Positions 1-9,844 of a DNA stretch of 64,000 nucleotides are shown here, piece by piece. The stretch comes from Hyphomicrobium_A sp963817485 (GTDB taxonomy: Bacteria > Pseudomonadota > Alphaproteobacteria > Rhizobiales > Hyphomicrobiaceae). Both the position numbers and the translations under genes were made by a program. The DNA lies in NCBI GenBank assembly GCA_963817485.1, contig CAWFOR010000016.1, forward strand, positions 1 to 64,000. Direction: 5' to 3'. The notes under the pieces were generated by a model that saw nothing but the letters and a program-made list of their open reading frames with translations, ran no database searches and was not told the origin of the DNA. Each line of letters opens with the position of its first letter. Within the stretch, counting starts at the first letter, position 1.

Positions 1-330
1 CCTCGCTTGCCGGAGCCTCTGATCGTGAGGCCACGCACTGAGACGCCCGACGAGACGATCTTGAGGACCGTGCCCGAGACGCCCGCATCGACTACGGCTC
101 CCTCCTCGCCTTCAATCGCGAGCGCTTTGTCGATGACGATTGGTCCGGCATGAACGCCCTTCTGGAGCAGAAGCCGGTCGCCAGGCGCTGGCCTGGGCCA
201 CCGCCTCAATGAGGTGGGAGGGCCCAGGGACGATGGTGACATCGGTGGCGAGCGCAGGAGCCGCCACCAGTGCGACCAGGCTGCAGGCCGCACCGGTAAT
301 CGCTCTCCGACCAATGGACACGAGGCTCAC
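1..330 (-). CDS. nosD: NosD, copper-site maturation protein of nitrous oxide reductase (N-terminal part, frameshifted, cut by window edge)
   Basis: NosD is a periplasmic CASH/beta-helix protein needed, with NosF and NosY, to build the CuZ site of NosZ. The GTG start at 330 overlaps the nosZ stop (GTGA). A signal peptide follows (residues about 1-29, ending APALA), then TDVTIVPGPSHLIEAV, the usual start of mature NosD. Near base 183 an apparent extra base shifts the frame; after it the same strand reads GDRLLLQKGVHAGPIVIDKA and then a beta-helix-like stretch to base 1. The gene is third in nosR-nosZ-nosD. The rest lies outside the window. Identity is inferred from position and the N-terminal sequence; the frameshift may be a sequencing error. 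Confidence 0.8.
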
Positions 331-2268
331 GCTCCTGCCTCTTCGACCAGCATCTGGCCGCTCATCTCCATGTGGAGTGCGTGGCAGAACCACTGGCAGT
401 AATAGTAGTGAACGCCCGGATTGTTGGCGGTGAACGAGACCGACGCCGTCGCCTGCGGCGCGACTTCCATCGCGATGCCGTAGTCGACGATAGTGAAGCC
501 GTGGGTAAGATCGACAACGTCATCGACATTGGTGACAAACACAGTCACCTCATCGCCCTTTCTGACCTTGAACTAACTCAAGCCGAAGGCCGGCGCCGAC
601 GACGTCATGTAGACACGCACCTTGTTGCCGTCGCGAATGACTTTGTTGTCGGCCTCCAGCGTCACCCCATCCTTCTTCGCCCATTGCCGCGCGAACTCGA
701 AAAACGGGTCGTCACGCTTCCAGATCTCGAGGGGATTGAGCTTTGAGGCATGCATGATCGTTGCGTCATGAGGCTCCGAGAATGCCGGACCGTCGTGCAC
801 GAGCACCATCTTGTCACCGGAAATGTCGATGAGCTGATCGTTCTCCGGCTTCAGCGGGCCGACATTTAGGAAGCGATCCTTGGAGAACTTGCAGAGAGCG
901 ACCGCCCACTTTCCGTCGGCTTCCTTGGTCTCGCCATGGGTCGCGTTGATGTGTCCGATCTGATAGTGGACGTCGATCTTCTGCTTGATCGGATTGACCT
1001 TTCTCGCCCTTGTAGGCGCGGATCGCCTCGTCGAGGTTCCACTTCACGACCTGGCTGTCCAGGAACAGCGAGGTGTAGCAGTTGCCCTTGCCGTCGAATG
1101 TCGTGTGGAGCGGGCCGAGCCCCACCTCAAGATTGCCGACGATTGCATCCTCGCCCTTGATCTTTCCAGCGAACACATCGTCGAACTTGTCCCAAGCAAA
1201 GATCGTGACCGTCGGCGACAGTTTGCCGTTGATGACGAGATGCTTGCCGTCGGGCGCGGCATTGCAGCCGTGCGGGCTGTTGGCTACGGGGATGTATTGC
1301 GTGATCCCAAGATTCGAGGTCTTGCGTCCGTCGAGCACCTTGACGCCGTTGGTCTCCTCGTACTTGCCGTCCTTGATCGCCTTCTCGATGGCCGCGAGGC
1401 TGAAGACCACGATGTGGTCCTTGTCGAAGGCCGTCATCTCCGCGACCGTGGTGCCCTCCTCGGCGTTGTAGCAGGTCGAAGCGACATACTTGCCCTTGTA
1501 GTCGGCATCGTTGTTGTCGAGGTTGCCGAGAGACGATCACCTGCCAGGCGACGGTCATCGTGTCGCCGTCAACGGCGGTGAACACCGAGACCCACTTCTT
1601 CGGCTCGTCGAGCAGCTTGCCCACGTTAGGTACCGGCGCGCGGTTCTCCCCGTTGCAGAACACGTAGCCTGTGCGCGGATAGCGCTGCAGCCGAAGTCCA
1701 TGGACGGAATGCGCATTGGGTACCTGAATGATCTTGTCGCATTTCATCACGTCGAGCCGGATGCGGGCGAGACGCGTGTTGGCCTTGTCGTTGACGAAGA
1801 GATAGCGGCCGTCATAGGCGCCGTCCGTGTAGGATGGCCGAGGATGATGCAGGTCGCCGTTGAAGTAGGTCTTCTGTCCGGTTGAGGCGAGGTAGGCCTT
1901 GGACTGCGGCGTGAGGTTCTCCGTCATGATGTTGAGGCTCTCGTTGGTGAGGCCCCAACCCGTGGCGCTGCAGCGATTGAACACGGGGATGCGCATCAGC
2001 TCGCGCATCGAGGGGAGGCCAATGACGCGCACCTCACCCGAGTGCCCGCCCCGACCAAAAGCCGTAGTACTCGTCGAGTTTCCCGGGCGGGACCAAAGTC
2101 TTCCTTTCCTCCGCTTCGAAGTCATCGGCCCGTGCCGGTGCCCCAGAAACGACGAGACCGACCGTGCCTCCGCTGATCAGTCCCGGCGGTGCCGGCCACG
2201 GTCGCGGCGGTGAAGCCTGTTCCCAGCAATTCGCGTCTGTTGACGCCGCTTTCCTTAGACTTCGACAT
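327..2268 (-). pseudogene. nosZ: NosZ, nitrous oxide reductase, with several frameshifts and one in-frame stop
   Basis: NosZ reduces N2O to N2 in the periplasm, the last step of denitrification. The ATG at 2268 lies inside the nosR end (14-base overlap) and begins a Tat signal (NRRELLGTGF, clade I type). Recognisable in order are NGDLHHPRPSYTDGAY (CuZ histidines), NAHSVHG, SPHGCNAAPDGKH, LGPLHTTFDG, IGHINATHGE and the C-terminal CuA loop CQWFCHALHMEM. Repaired length is about 645 residues, normal for the family. The reading frame is broken near 2182, 2052 (run GGGGCGGG), 1535 and 1000, and an in-frame TAG at 573-575 interrupts GLS-FKVRKGDEV, where one base change would restore Glu. No intact protein can be made as written. 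Either the gene is decaying or the sequence here is poor; see findings. Confidence 0.9.
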
Positions 2269-4482
2269 AGGTTTTCTCCTTGGCATCTGACGTACTTGCG
2301 AATGTTCGAAGGGGATTGGTGGTCCCCGGCTCTGAAGCCGGCACTCGGGGCTTCGGCCCTTGGGATTTTTTGCCTCTTCCTTCGCGTTTGAGGACGAGGG
2401 GCGGACAGACATGGTCATCCCAGTAAATGACCTGGCAGTGCATGCAGTAGAGGCATTCGTTGGGATTGATCTCGCCCAGAGGATGGATGGCCTGGACCAT
2501 GCAGTTCTTGGCGCAGAGCTGGCACTCGTAGCCGCACTGCTTCCTGCGTTTCAGCCAGTTGAACATGCGTCCGCGGCCGGGGATCGCGAGCGCGGCGCCG
2601 AGAACGCAGAGGTAGCGGCAGTAGAAACGCTCGATGAAAAGTCCGGCGGTGAGAAGGCCCAAGGCGAAGATCACGAAGGGCCACTCGCGCAGGAAGCGCA
2701 GGAGCACCACCGTCTTGAACGGCTCGATCTCGGCGAGCTGCTCGGCAAATGCCATGTTTCCGAGCGAGACGCCGAAGAGGGAGAGAAAAAGGATATATTT
2801 TAGGGCCCACAGCCGCTCATGCAGGTAGAACGGCACGCTTACCTGCCGGATACCGAGGCGGCGCGCGGCGTGATTCAGAATTTCCTGGAGCGCCCCGAAC
2901 GGGCAGAGCCAACCGCAGTAGGCTCCGCGCCCCCAGAACAGGAGCGAGACGGCGGCCGAGCACCACAGCATGAAGATGAGGGGCTCCAGCAGAAAGTTCT
3001 CCCAGCGGAACCCAGTGAAGACGGCATTGGCGAACGTGAAGACGTTGACCACCGAGAGCTGAGCCTTGGCGTAGAGACCGAGCCAAAGGACGCTGTAGAG
3101 CAGAAAGCCGGTGCGCAGCCGTCCGAAGAGAACGGGATGCTTCACGAGCCAATCCTGGAAGAAGAAGATCAGCGTCAGTATCGTCAGCGAGAGCGTCAGC
3201 ACCGCCACGTCGAGCGCGTGGGACTGCCAGATCCTCACCCAAAGGGCCGGGGCGGACGGTGGCACTCTGGCGACGCCGGTCCGGTCGGCGCAGCAATCGG
3301 CACCGGCGCCTCTTGCGTGCTCAAGAAGCGGACGGGCAGCTCATAGGGGAGCGAAAAGCTCGTGAATGCCTTCTTGATCGGGCCAATGGGACGCTGCGCG
3401 AGCAGCTCGAGGCGAAAGGGCAGCGTCGGGTCGAAATTCGCCGTCTCCGGCACGCTGGAAGAGAGCGATCTCCTGGAACTCCGGCGCCCCCTGTGCGCCG
3501 AGACGGTCGAGCTTGCGGTAGTCCTTGTCCTTGAACGAGGATCGTCGCATCGTTCTGAACGAGCTGCAGCCGGTCGAAGATGCCGCCGCGCACAAAGCCG
3601 GAGCCGCGGAAGCTGTAGTCGCCGTTTGCGGCAACGACGATGGCGGCCTGCCGCGGCCGCAGCCATGATGCAGCGGCCGCATAGTCTTGAGGGCCGAGCA
3701 GGGAGCGCCCGATCGTCTCGACGTTGAAAAGAGCCAGATAGAGATCGATGAAGTTCTCCTCCGGCACGCCGGCTTTCGCGTAGGGCTCGGGGCTGCCGAC
3801 CCCGATCTTCTTGAAGGCGCGCATCGGCTTCGGCGTTCGGAATGTGGAGTCGCCGCACAGAGCCGTCGCCGAGCAGCGCGGCCCAGTCGGCAGGTTCGAA
3901 CGGAGTATCGGCAAGAACGGGCCTTGGAACCCGATACCGGCGACTGATCGGCCGCGACCGGCGCTGGAAATCCGGCTATGCCGCGCGACTTGGCAACAGC
4001 AAGCGCCTGGCGAGGAAGCCCGTCGTTTATCACGACCGCCGTCACGGTCGCGCCGCTGATCATGTCGACGTCGCTCTTTTGCTCCCGCCTCGTCATCTCG
4101 ACGACGTTGCGGCCCACGTAGCGGGCGACGAATTCGAACAGTCTCTCCTGAGGAATGCCGATGAGAAGGATGGGCTCGTGATGCTCCGTGACCTTTGCGC
4201 CCGTGATCGTCCCCGCGACGTCGAGCCCAGCAAGAATCTTGATCGGTTTCCCGAGTAGCCGGTGTCGCTGGTCTCGAAGACGTAGCCCGCGATCTTGCCG
4301 TTCTTGTAAGCTGCTGCGGCGGTTGGAGAGCCCTCAGCCGGACCAAAGCGGTCCGCGCCGGGAAACACGTCGGCCGGCTTGACCTCTGCCGTGTAGGTAC
4401 CAAAACCGGTCGCATCGACCGCCGTCGTCAATAACAAGAATATGCACGCCAGTACGAGCAGTCCGCCGTACCCTGGCGACAT
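2255..4482 (-). pseudogene. nosR: NosR, membrane flavo-iron-sulfur protein for N2O respiration, with about five frameshifts
   Basis: NosR feeds electrons to NosZ and is needed for nos expression. ATG 4482 follows AGGAC and starts a signal/TM segment (GGLLVLACIFLLLTTAV). The periplasmic FMN domain has MISGATVTAVV, the flavinylation-type SGAT motif. From 3265 on the frame is clean: several TM helices, CGWLCPFGALQE (CxxxCP), CRYLCVLGAALA (second CxxxC with Val where Pro is expected), then two 4Fe-4S clusters (CGYECQLCAKNC and CLYCMHCQ). Frame changes lie near 4250, 3950, 3540, 3460 and 3270. Repaired length is about 740 residues, normal for NosR. It overlaps nosZ by 14 bases. Whether the lesions are real is unresolved. 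Confidence 0.9.
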
Positions 4483-4579
4483 CGGTCCTGCCCGCCGTTG
4501 GCCTGGGGCAGAGAACACCCGTGTCCTCCCACTTGTTTCGAATGGCCATTTCACCATGACTGAAGGGCGCGTCAGGCAA

Positions 4580-4593
4580 TTGGCCACGATCAA
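4580..4593. promoter_or_regulatory. Candidate Fnr/NnrR-type box upstream of nosR
   Basis: TTGGC-CACG-ATCAA, close to the Crp/Fnr consensus TTGAT-N4-ATCAA (right half perfect, left half matching TTG). It sits about 100 bases upstream of the nosR start in the divergent nosR/regulator region. Function is inferred from motif and position. Confidence 0.45.
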
Positions 4594-4619
4594 GCTTGCT
4601 CATCGGGGAGTGAACTGCC

Positions 4620-4633
4620 TTAACCGAGGTCAA
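4620..4633. promoter_or_regulatory. Candidate Crp/Fnr-family operator between nosR and the regulator gene
   Basis: TTAACCGAGGTCAA, an imperfect dyad (TTAAC-N4-GTCAA). It differs at one position from the element at 5517-5530 upstream of nnrS. It lies about 140 bases upstream of nosR and about 150 upstream of the divergent Crp/Fnr gene, so it could serve either. Confidence 0.5.
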
Positions 4634-4779
4634 CCGTCTGCGCTGTGCCGCTGCGACAACTTCCTCGCCCGCAGTCCTGCATTCGCCGCGATCCGACGTA
4701 GGACGGGTTGTTTCTTGGGCGAAGATGAGATGGCTCTTTATTGAAATAGCTTCGGCCGCAGCCGCTGCAGCGTGCGAGC

Positions 4780-5502
4780 GTGAGTTACGTGGAGTGTAGC
4801 GCCTTGGATCAACATGACTGGCAGATCGTGCGCTCGACCCCGCTGTTTGGTGCGATGCCGCAAGACGTTGCGCAGTCCCTCGTCGGCAATCAATCGGCAC
4901 ACGTCTACGAGAAGGGCACGTTGCTTTTTCAGCAAGGAGAGCCCGCGACCTCGTTCTTCGTCGTACTCGATGGTTGGGTAAAGCTTTTCCGAGTCACGCC
5001 AGAGGGGAGCGAAGCAGTCGTTGGCGTTTTTCGCCGCGGCGAGACCTTCGCAGAAGCGGCCATATTCCTCGGTGGACGTTACCCGGTGAGTGCCGAAGTA
5101 GCTACGACGGCGCGCCTCTTAAGTATCGACGGAGAGCTGCTGCGCCGGCGCATCCGCGAGCAGCCGGACCTCGCGCTCTCGATGCTGGCATCGGCTTCGT
5201 ATCATCTCAAGGCCCTTGTCGAGCAAATCGAGCAGATCAAGCTGCTATCGGCGCCGCAGCGCATTGCCGATTTTTTGATCCGACTCTGTCCCGCACGCGA
5301 GGGGCCATGCACCGTCGAGCTTCCCTACGAGAAGGCGCTCATCGCGAGCCGCCTTGGGATGAAGCCTGAGAGCCTGTCGCGCGCATTGGGCAAGCTGAGA
5401 CCGCTTGGTGTCAGCGTCGAGCGTGAACACGTTTCGATTGTCGACGTGGATCTTCTCGTCCGATTTGTGCAGTCGCAAGACCGCGGCGAGGAAGGGTTCT
5501 GA
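4780..5502 (+). CDS. Crp/Fnr-family transcriptional regulator (Dnr/NnrR-like)
   Basis: A 240-residue regulator with an N-terminal cyclic-nucleotide-type sensor fold (about 20-140), a dimerisation helix, and a C-terminal winged helix with recognition segment IASRLGMKPESLSRALGKL; ExxSR is the Fnr-type base-reading pattern for TTGAY half sites. It lacks the N-terminal cysteine cluster of an oxygen-sensing 4Fe-4S Fnr, which fits the Dnr/NnrR groups that respond to NO through heme. The GTG start at 4780 is tentative; GTG 4789 is possible. It is divergent from nosR and followed by nnrS, whose promoter carries a matching dyad. Role as local nitrogen-oxide regulator is inferred from context. Confidence 0.8.
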   Translation: MSYVECSALDQHDWQIVRSTPLFGAMPQDVAQSLVGNQSAHVYEKGTLLFQQGEPATSFFVVLDGWVKLFRVTPEGSEAVVGVFRRGETFAEAAIFLGGRYPVSAEVATTARLLSIDGELLRRRIREQPDLALSMLASASYHLKALVEQIEQIKLLSAPQRIADFLIRLCPAREGPCTVELPYEKALIASRLGMKPESLSRALGKLRPLGVSVEREHVSIVDVDLLVRFVQSQDRGEEGF

Positions 5503-5516
5503 GGCGCGTGATGGGA

Positions 5517-5530
5517 TTAACCGCGGTCAA
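5517..5530. promoter_or_regulatory. Candidate Crp/Fnr-family operator upstream of nnrS
   Basis: TTAACCGCGGTCAA, an almost perfect dyad and 13/14 identical to the site at 4620-4633. It lies 36 bases upstream of the nnrS ATG, just after the regulator gene ends, so nnrS probably has its own promoter controlled by the same factor. Confidence 0.55.
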
Positions 5531-5565
5531 GAGCCTCTCGCTGGCAAGGTCTAGAATGTGAAGTT

Positions 5566-6828
5566 ATGACCGTCTCACGCGTCTTCCTCGCCGATTCCAC
5601 TGCAGCGCCTAACGCGCGACCGAGTCTGGACGCGTTGTTTTCTTACGGCTTCCGGCCCTTCTTCCTCGCTGCCGCGGTCTACGCGGCACTCGTCATGAGC
5701 CTGTGGTTCATCTGGATCGTCACGACAGCTGCAGTCGGCTTGCAGGACTGGCTACCCGTCGCCGGCTCCCCCTTTGCCTGGCATGGCCATGAGATGGTGT
5801 ACGGATTTGCGGCAGCTGCGGTGGCAGGATTTCTCCTGACCGCTGTGCCCAACTGGACAGGCACTCTGCCGCTCTCGGGAACGCCGCTGGTGCTGCTCTT
5901 CGCGGTTTGGCTCTCTGGCCGAATAGTCATGGGCGTTTCCGGCATGCTGCCCTATGCGCTCGTCGCCGCTATCGACGTTGCGTTCCTGCCCGCGCTCGGC
6001 GCATGTGCTGCCGGGCAATTGTTGGAGAAGCCTGCCCTGCGCAATTTTGTTTTCCTCGTCATTGTCGTGGCGCTGACACTCTGTAATGTCGTCTTCCACT
6101 TGACCACATTTGGCTTTCTCGCCGTCGATCCCTTGGCCGCCAACCGAATCGGTGTGCTTCTGGTGGTCATCATGATCGCCATCATAGGAGGCCGGATCAT
6201 ACCGGCCTTCACCCACAATTGGCTGCACCTCAACGGTGTGTCAGGTCAAATGCCGCAGCGCTTCGCGTGGCTCGACGCGGCGTCGATTATCTCAATCGTT
6301 GTCTTCGTTCTCCTCGAAACCGTGGGCGCCCCGGACGCGCTAAGAGGAACTGCGGCACTGATGGCCGCCGCCTTCAACGGCGCACGGCTCGCGCTCTGGC
6401 GCGGCTTTGCAACGCGCAAAGAGCCGATCGTTTGGGTGCTTCATCTAGCGTACGCTTGGATTGTAGTTGGGCTCGCTTTGAGCGCCGCCGCTAGCTTCAC
6501 TGGACATGTCTCTACTGCGATCGCCTCGCATGCCTTCGGCACGGGTGCGATCGGGACCATGATCATGGCCGTGATGAGCCGAGCATCGCTTGGACATACC
6601 GGGCGCCCGCTCGTCGCTTCTCGCCCGATCGTGGCAGCGTATCTGCTGCTGCCGCTCGCGGCTGCGCTACGCGTCGTCGGCCCGCTGCTGGCGCCTCAGC
6701 ACTACACGGCCGTTCTCGGCGTCGCCGGGGTGGCGTGGGTGGCCGCTTTCGCCCTCTTTGTGCTGGTCTATGCGCCGATCCTCACCACGCCACGCGTCCA
6801 CATGAAAACAATGACCGCCAGTACGTAG
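5566..6828 (+). CDS. nnrS: NnrS family heme-copper membrane protein
   Basis: A 420-residue polytopic membrane protein. The N-terminal FSYGFRPFFLAAAVYAAL and the segment WHGHEMVYGFAAAAVAGFLLTAVPNWTG (positions about 67-96, His-rich) are typical NnrS; further histidines occur at AFTHNWLHLNG and SLGHTGRPL. About 12 hydrophobic helices cover the whole length, normal for the family. NnrS is associated with NO metabolism and protects cells from nitrosative stress by an incompletely understood mechanism. It follows the Crp/Fnr regulator by 63 bases and has a candidate operator at 5517-5530. Confidence 0.92.
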   Translation: MTVSRVFLADSTAAPNARPSLDALFSYGFRPFFLAAAVYAALVMSLWFIWIVTTAAVGLQDWLPVAGSPFAWHGHEMVYGFAAAAVAGFLLTAVPNWTGTLPLSGTPLVLLFAVWLSGRIVMGVSGMLPYALVAAIDVAFLPALGACAAGQLLEKPALRNFVFLVIVVALTLCNVVFHLTTFGFLAVDPLAANRIGVLLVVIMIAIIGGRIIPAFTHNWLHLNGVSGQMPQRFAWLDAASIISIVVFVLLETVGAPDALRGTAALMAAAFNGARLALWRGFATRKEPIVWVLHLAYAWIVVGLALSAAASFTGHVSTAIASHAFGTGAIGTMIMAVMSRASLGHTGRPLVASRPIVAAYLLLPLAAALRVVGPLLAPQHYTAVLGVAGVAWVAAFALFVLVYAPILTTPRVHMKTMTAST

Positions 6829-6876
6829 CAGCTTTGGGCAATTGATAAGCTGTGCTGCGCGATCAGGAGCAGTCGG

Positions 6877-7323
6877 ATGGATGAAGCGCTGAGAGCCAAG
6901 GTTCTCGACGTTTTGCAGCGTCACCACATGATGACGCTCGCGACCATCCGCTCTGACGGCTTTCCGCAAGCTACGACCGTCAACTATATCCATGACGGCT
7001 TCAATTTGTATTTCGCGACCGATGGGGCATCGCAGAAGGCCGGGAACATCAAAATCAACAGCAAGGTGTCGGTGGCGATCGCAAGCGAGCCGGAAAACTT
7101 CTACAAGCTTCGTGCGCTGTCCCTGTCAGGCCTCGCCACGAGGATTGGCGAGAAGCAGAAGGCACAGGAGCTGGCTTTGAAGCTCTTTCGCCTGCTCCCG
7201 CAATCGAAACGGTTTGTTCCCGAGAATCCCAAGCAACTCGCAGTCTTTGAGATTGTACCGGTTGTCATCGCGCTGGTCGACTATGCGTCGGGCTTCGGCA
7301 CGACTTATTTGATCGAGCTATGA
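6877..7323 (+). CDS. Pyridoxamine 5'-phosphate oxidase-like FMN-binding split-barrel protein
   Basis: A 148-residue protein with the small split-barrel fold: the N-terminal strand MMTLATIRSDGFPQATTVN (about 20-38), then LYFATDGASQKAGNIKINSKV, the usual flavin-phosphate-contacting region. There is no signal peptide. Family members bind FMN, F420 or heme and cannot be assigned a substrate by sequence alone. It is 48 bases downstream of nnrS on the same strand and may be cotranscribed, which hints at redox or nitrosative-stress chemistry, but this is context only. Confidence 0.75.
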   Translation: MDEALRAKVLDVLQRHHMMTLATIRSDGFPQATTVNYIHDGFNLYFATDGASQKAGNIKINSKVSVAIASEPENFYKLRALSLSGLATRIGEKQKAQELALKLFRLLPQSKRFVPENPKQLAVFEIVPVVIALVDYASGFGTTYLIEL

Positions 7324-7665
7324 CCTTCCCCCAACGATCGCCGGTTCGCAACGATCAAAGATGATCGGCTTAGGATATCGACCGCCTAGCAAGGTTTTGG
7401 GGAGGGGGAACCGGTTGATTTCCGGATCCCGAAGCAAGTGCGCTACCAGGCTGCGCTACGCTCCGCAGGGAGATACAGGCCAAGTGCCTCCGAAAAAGGC
7501 GGATGATGGGCCCAGGGCGTTCTAATCTGCATCCTCATCGCTCATGCCCGCACCTTGTCAGAAGGGGTGTGACCATGCGACTTCTCGAGCGTATTGGTGT
7601 GGACGTCATCGGAAAGGTGCGGCGGCTCGACCGCTTCGAGTCTCATCCACGGTGAGGTTTGAGCC
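7324..7665. other. Intergenic stretch with one short dyad
   Basis: 342 bases with no convincing gene. A perfect 6-bp inverted repeat CGATCA-AAGA-TGATCG lies at 7352-7367, about 30 bases after the FMN-protein stop; it lacks a T run, so it is a weak terminator or operator candidate. I see nothing else. Confidence 0.4.
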
Positions 7666-8217
7666 ATGCTCCAGGCTTGGCTGTCGATCGGTTACATCGT
7701 CCTGCTCGCAGTTCTCGTGCTCGCCTTTATCTTGTGGCGCAGGCGAAGTCCCGTTCTGGCCATCGCTGCGCTCGTGGTGGGTATCCCCCTCTGGTTTGGA
7801 TGGGAATACGCACGTCCAACGTGGACAACCGGCGTCATCACGGGAACGGAAGTGCGCCGCAGCGATCCCGACTCCCGCGGCAATACGAGCGACATCGAAT
7901 ACATCTACATGCGAAACCGGTCCGACAGGGGGCTCGAGCTGATCAACGATGATTCCTGGTGGTGGTTGAAGCGCAACAGCGAGCGCGTCTTTAACGACGC
8001 CAAGACCGCGCAGGATCGCAACACGGAAATGACGCTCATGTGGAATCGGTGGCGCTCCACCCTCTTCTCTTTGTACCCCAACGTGATCGCCATCCGCCCC
8101 GCCGGCTCCTGGGCGTTTTGGTCGGTGCGAGCCATCATCTTCTACGGCCTCTCCATCGTCCTCTGGCTCAGTTATTTCTACGCCTTCTTCAGGCTGCGCC
8201 GTTCGAGTGCGGTGTGA
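7666..8217 (+). CDS. DUF1523-like membrane protein
   Basis: 183 residues. Two N-terminal TM helices (about 5-45) and one C-terminal TM helix (about 152-175) flank a soluble domain. The domain has GVITGTEVRRSD, DIEYIYMRNRSDRGLELIND and NVIAIRPAGSW, resembling DUF1523 proteins, whose function is unknown. Start ATG is preceded by GAGG. Neighbours downstream are two further uncharacterised membrane proteins on the same strand. Family assignment is from remembered motif resemblance and is moderate. Confidence 0.6.
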   Translation: MLQAWLSIGYIVLLAVLVLAFILWRRRSPVLAIAALVVGIPLWFGWEYARPTWTTGVITGTEVRRSDPDSRGNTSDIEYIYMRNRSDRGLELINDDSWWWLKRNSERVFNDAKTAQDRNTEMTLMWNRWRSTLFSLYPNVIAIRPAGSWAFWSVRAIIFYGLSIVLWLSYFYAFFRLRRSSAV

Positions 8218-8480
8218 TCGCAACCCCGATCGTGGGTAGGTCTGCGCGCCGCCCTACGGCCAAGCCGTGGAGAGGGCGCTCGCGAAGATGCCCGCTTCGC
8301 CCGGCAAAGCGGGAACCCCTCATCGCAGCAACCACCTAAACGCTTTCCTGCCTCGCGCTCGACGGCACCATCCTCACCAAGCAAGCGACGGTCCGCAATC
8401 CCCCCACCTTCCAAGAACTCTAGGCGTCCGAACGCGTCTCTGCGTGCTATCTTGCCCGCATTCCGGGGCAGGGCGCTTTG

Positions 8481-9353
8481 ATGACGAACGCTTCATTGAC
8501 GACAATCATCGTCAACTTCCTGCCGCTATGGCTGTTAGCGCTCGGCGTTGTCCTCTTGCTCGTGAGCGGGCCGCCCATCCTCCGCCGCAAGACGCTCGAC
8601 TTCAAGCAGGCTCAGTTCAAGTCGCTCCGAACAGCCTCGCCAATCCTCAACGCGCTGGTGATGACATCGGTCGTTGGAAAGCCCTTCCTCGAGCACCTCC
8701 GGAAGAACGATTGGGACACGAGCTTTCTCGCGCCGCAGATCATGATGCCGCTTACCGTCATTTTCATCATCAGTCTTTACGCACTGATCGTGGCGATCAT
8801 CGTCTTCTTCTTTCGGGCGATCCGAAACATCAACGTCTTGAACGGCGTGCGACTGCGCTCGCCGTACTCTGCTTTCTTTATGATCATTCCCATCGCAAAT
8901 CTGATTGTCATCCCCTACCTCGAGTATTTTACCTACCAACGAAGCCGCGCTCTCGCGACGCCAGCTCACGCGTCGAAGCTTCGCGCTGCGCTGCTCGTCG
9001 GTTCAGCATTTGCGCTGCTTGTCGCAAGCGTTGCATTGGGGCTCCCGAGCGACGATCCTTCACAGCCAGGCACTTACGATCCATTGGCCTTGCTCGTGCT
9101 GAGTTTCTGCACCGGCTGTGCGAGCGGCATCCTTACGACGCGCGTTATCAACGGGATCTTTGAAGCGCAGGATTGGCTTGCGCAGCGGACAGTCGGGGGC
9201 GAGGGGACAAAGGCCGCCGCAACCGATCACGGTAAGCGTTGGATGGAGACGCTCAAACTAGATGTCGTCGCCGTACTGCTCATCGTTGCCTTCGCGACCG
9301 CCCTGTTCCCTTCGCTCCCGTCACGCATAGTTCAAGAAATTTTTCACTCGTGA
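8481..9353 (+). CDS. Polytopic membrane protein of unknown function (DUF4328-like)
   Basis: 290 residues with about six hydrophobic segments: residues near 8-30, 95-115, 130-155, 175-195, 205-230 and 260-280. The central SPYSAFFMIIPIANLIVIPYLE resembles the conserved core of DUF4328 proteins (a WFIPIANL-like stretch). ATG 8481 is preferred over the TTG just before it. There are no catalytic motifs I can recognise. It lies between two other small membrane proteins on the same strand, with intergenic gaps over 100 bases, so cotranscription is uncertain. Confidence 0.6.
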   Translation: MTNASLTTIIVNFLPLWLLALGVVLLLVSGPPILRRKTLDFKQAQFKSLRTASPILNALVMTSVVGKPFLEHLRKNDWDTSFLAPQIMMPLTVIFIISLYALIVAIIVFFFRAIRNINVLNGVRLRSPYSAFFMIIPIANLIVIPYLEYFTYQRSRALATPAHASKLRAALLVGSAFALLVASVALGLPSDDPSQPGTYDPLALLVLSFCTGCASGILTTRVINGIFEAQDWLAQRTVGGEGTKAAATDHGKRWMETLKLDVVAVLLIVAFATALFPSLPSRIVQEIFHS

Positions 9354-9467
9354 TCGCCGCTTTCGGCGTCCACGACTGGCGCACAAGTCGGTCCCGCGTA
9401 TCGCCCTTCGCATTGCCCCCTCGCGGGACTATGATCGCGTCTGTACGAATGAAACCGGAGAACTGCG

Positions 9468-9698
9468 ATGATGTACGATCAGTATGTTTCGATTCACGGC
9501 TATGGCCTTGGCCCCCTGCATCTGCTCATCCTTGCCGCCGTCATCATCGTCCCCTTTTGGCAGCTGTTCTCGAAGGCGGGATATTCGGGCTGGTTCAGTC
9601 TGCTGATGGTGCTGCCGCTCATCAATCTGATTGCACTCTACGTCCTCGCGTTCTCCGACTGGCCAGCGCTCCGCGCGAAGCACACGACCATCACGTGA
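9468..9698 (+). CDS. Small two-helix membrane protein
   Basis: 76 residues with two TM helices (about 16-34 and 42-62) joined by FSKAGYSGWFSLLMVLP. The pattern of a loop KAGYSGW followed by a PLINLIALYVLAFSDWP helix is common in small uncharacterised proteobacterial membrane proteins. A GGAGAA ribosome site precedes the ATG. Function unknown. Confidence 0.7.
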   Translation: MMYDQYVSIHGYGLGPLHLLILAAVIIVPFWQLFSKAGYSGWFSLLMVLPLINLIALYVLAFSDWPALRAKHTTIT

Positions 9699-9844
9699 CC
9701 TCCGTCCCCTCACCGTAACAACCAAACCAGAACAGCACCGCAGCCCGCGGCCCAACAAAGGCACGCGCAACCTCACCGCCACCCAAAATCCGTGCCCTCT
9801 TTCCCATACAATATCCGTGAGCTCGTCGGGTCTGTGCGGTGACG

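Noticed and set aside
4780..5502. Oxygen-sensing Fnr with a 4Fe-4S cluster
   Set aside because: The N-terminal cysteine pattern is absent; only isolated cysteines occur, so the Dnr/NnrR type fits better.
7352..7367. CGATCA-AAGA-TGATCG as a further Fnr-type site
   Set aside because: The half sites are in the wrong orientation and lack TTGA; more likely a small hairpin.
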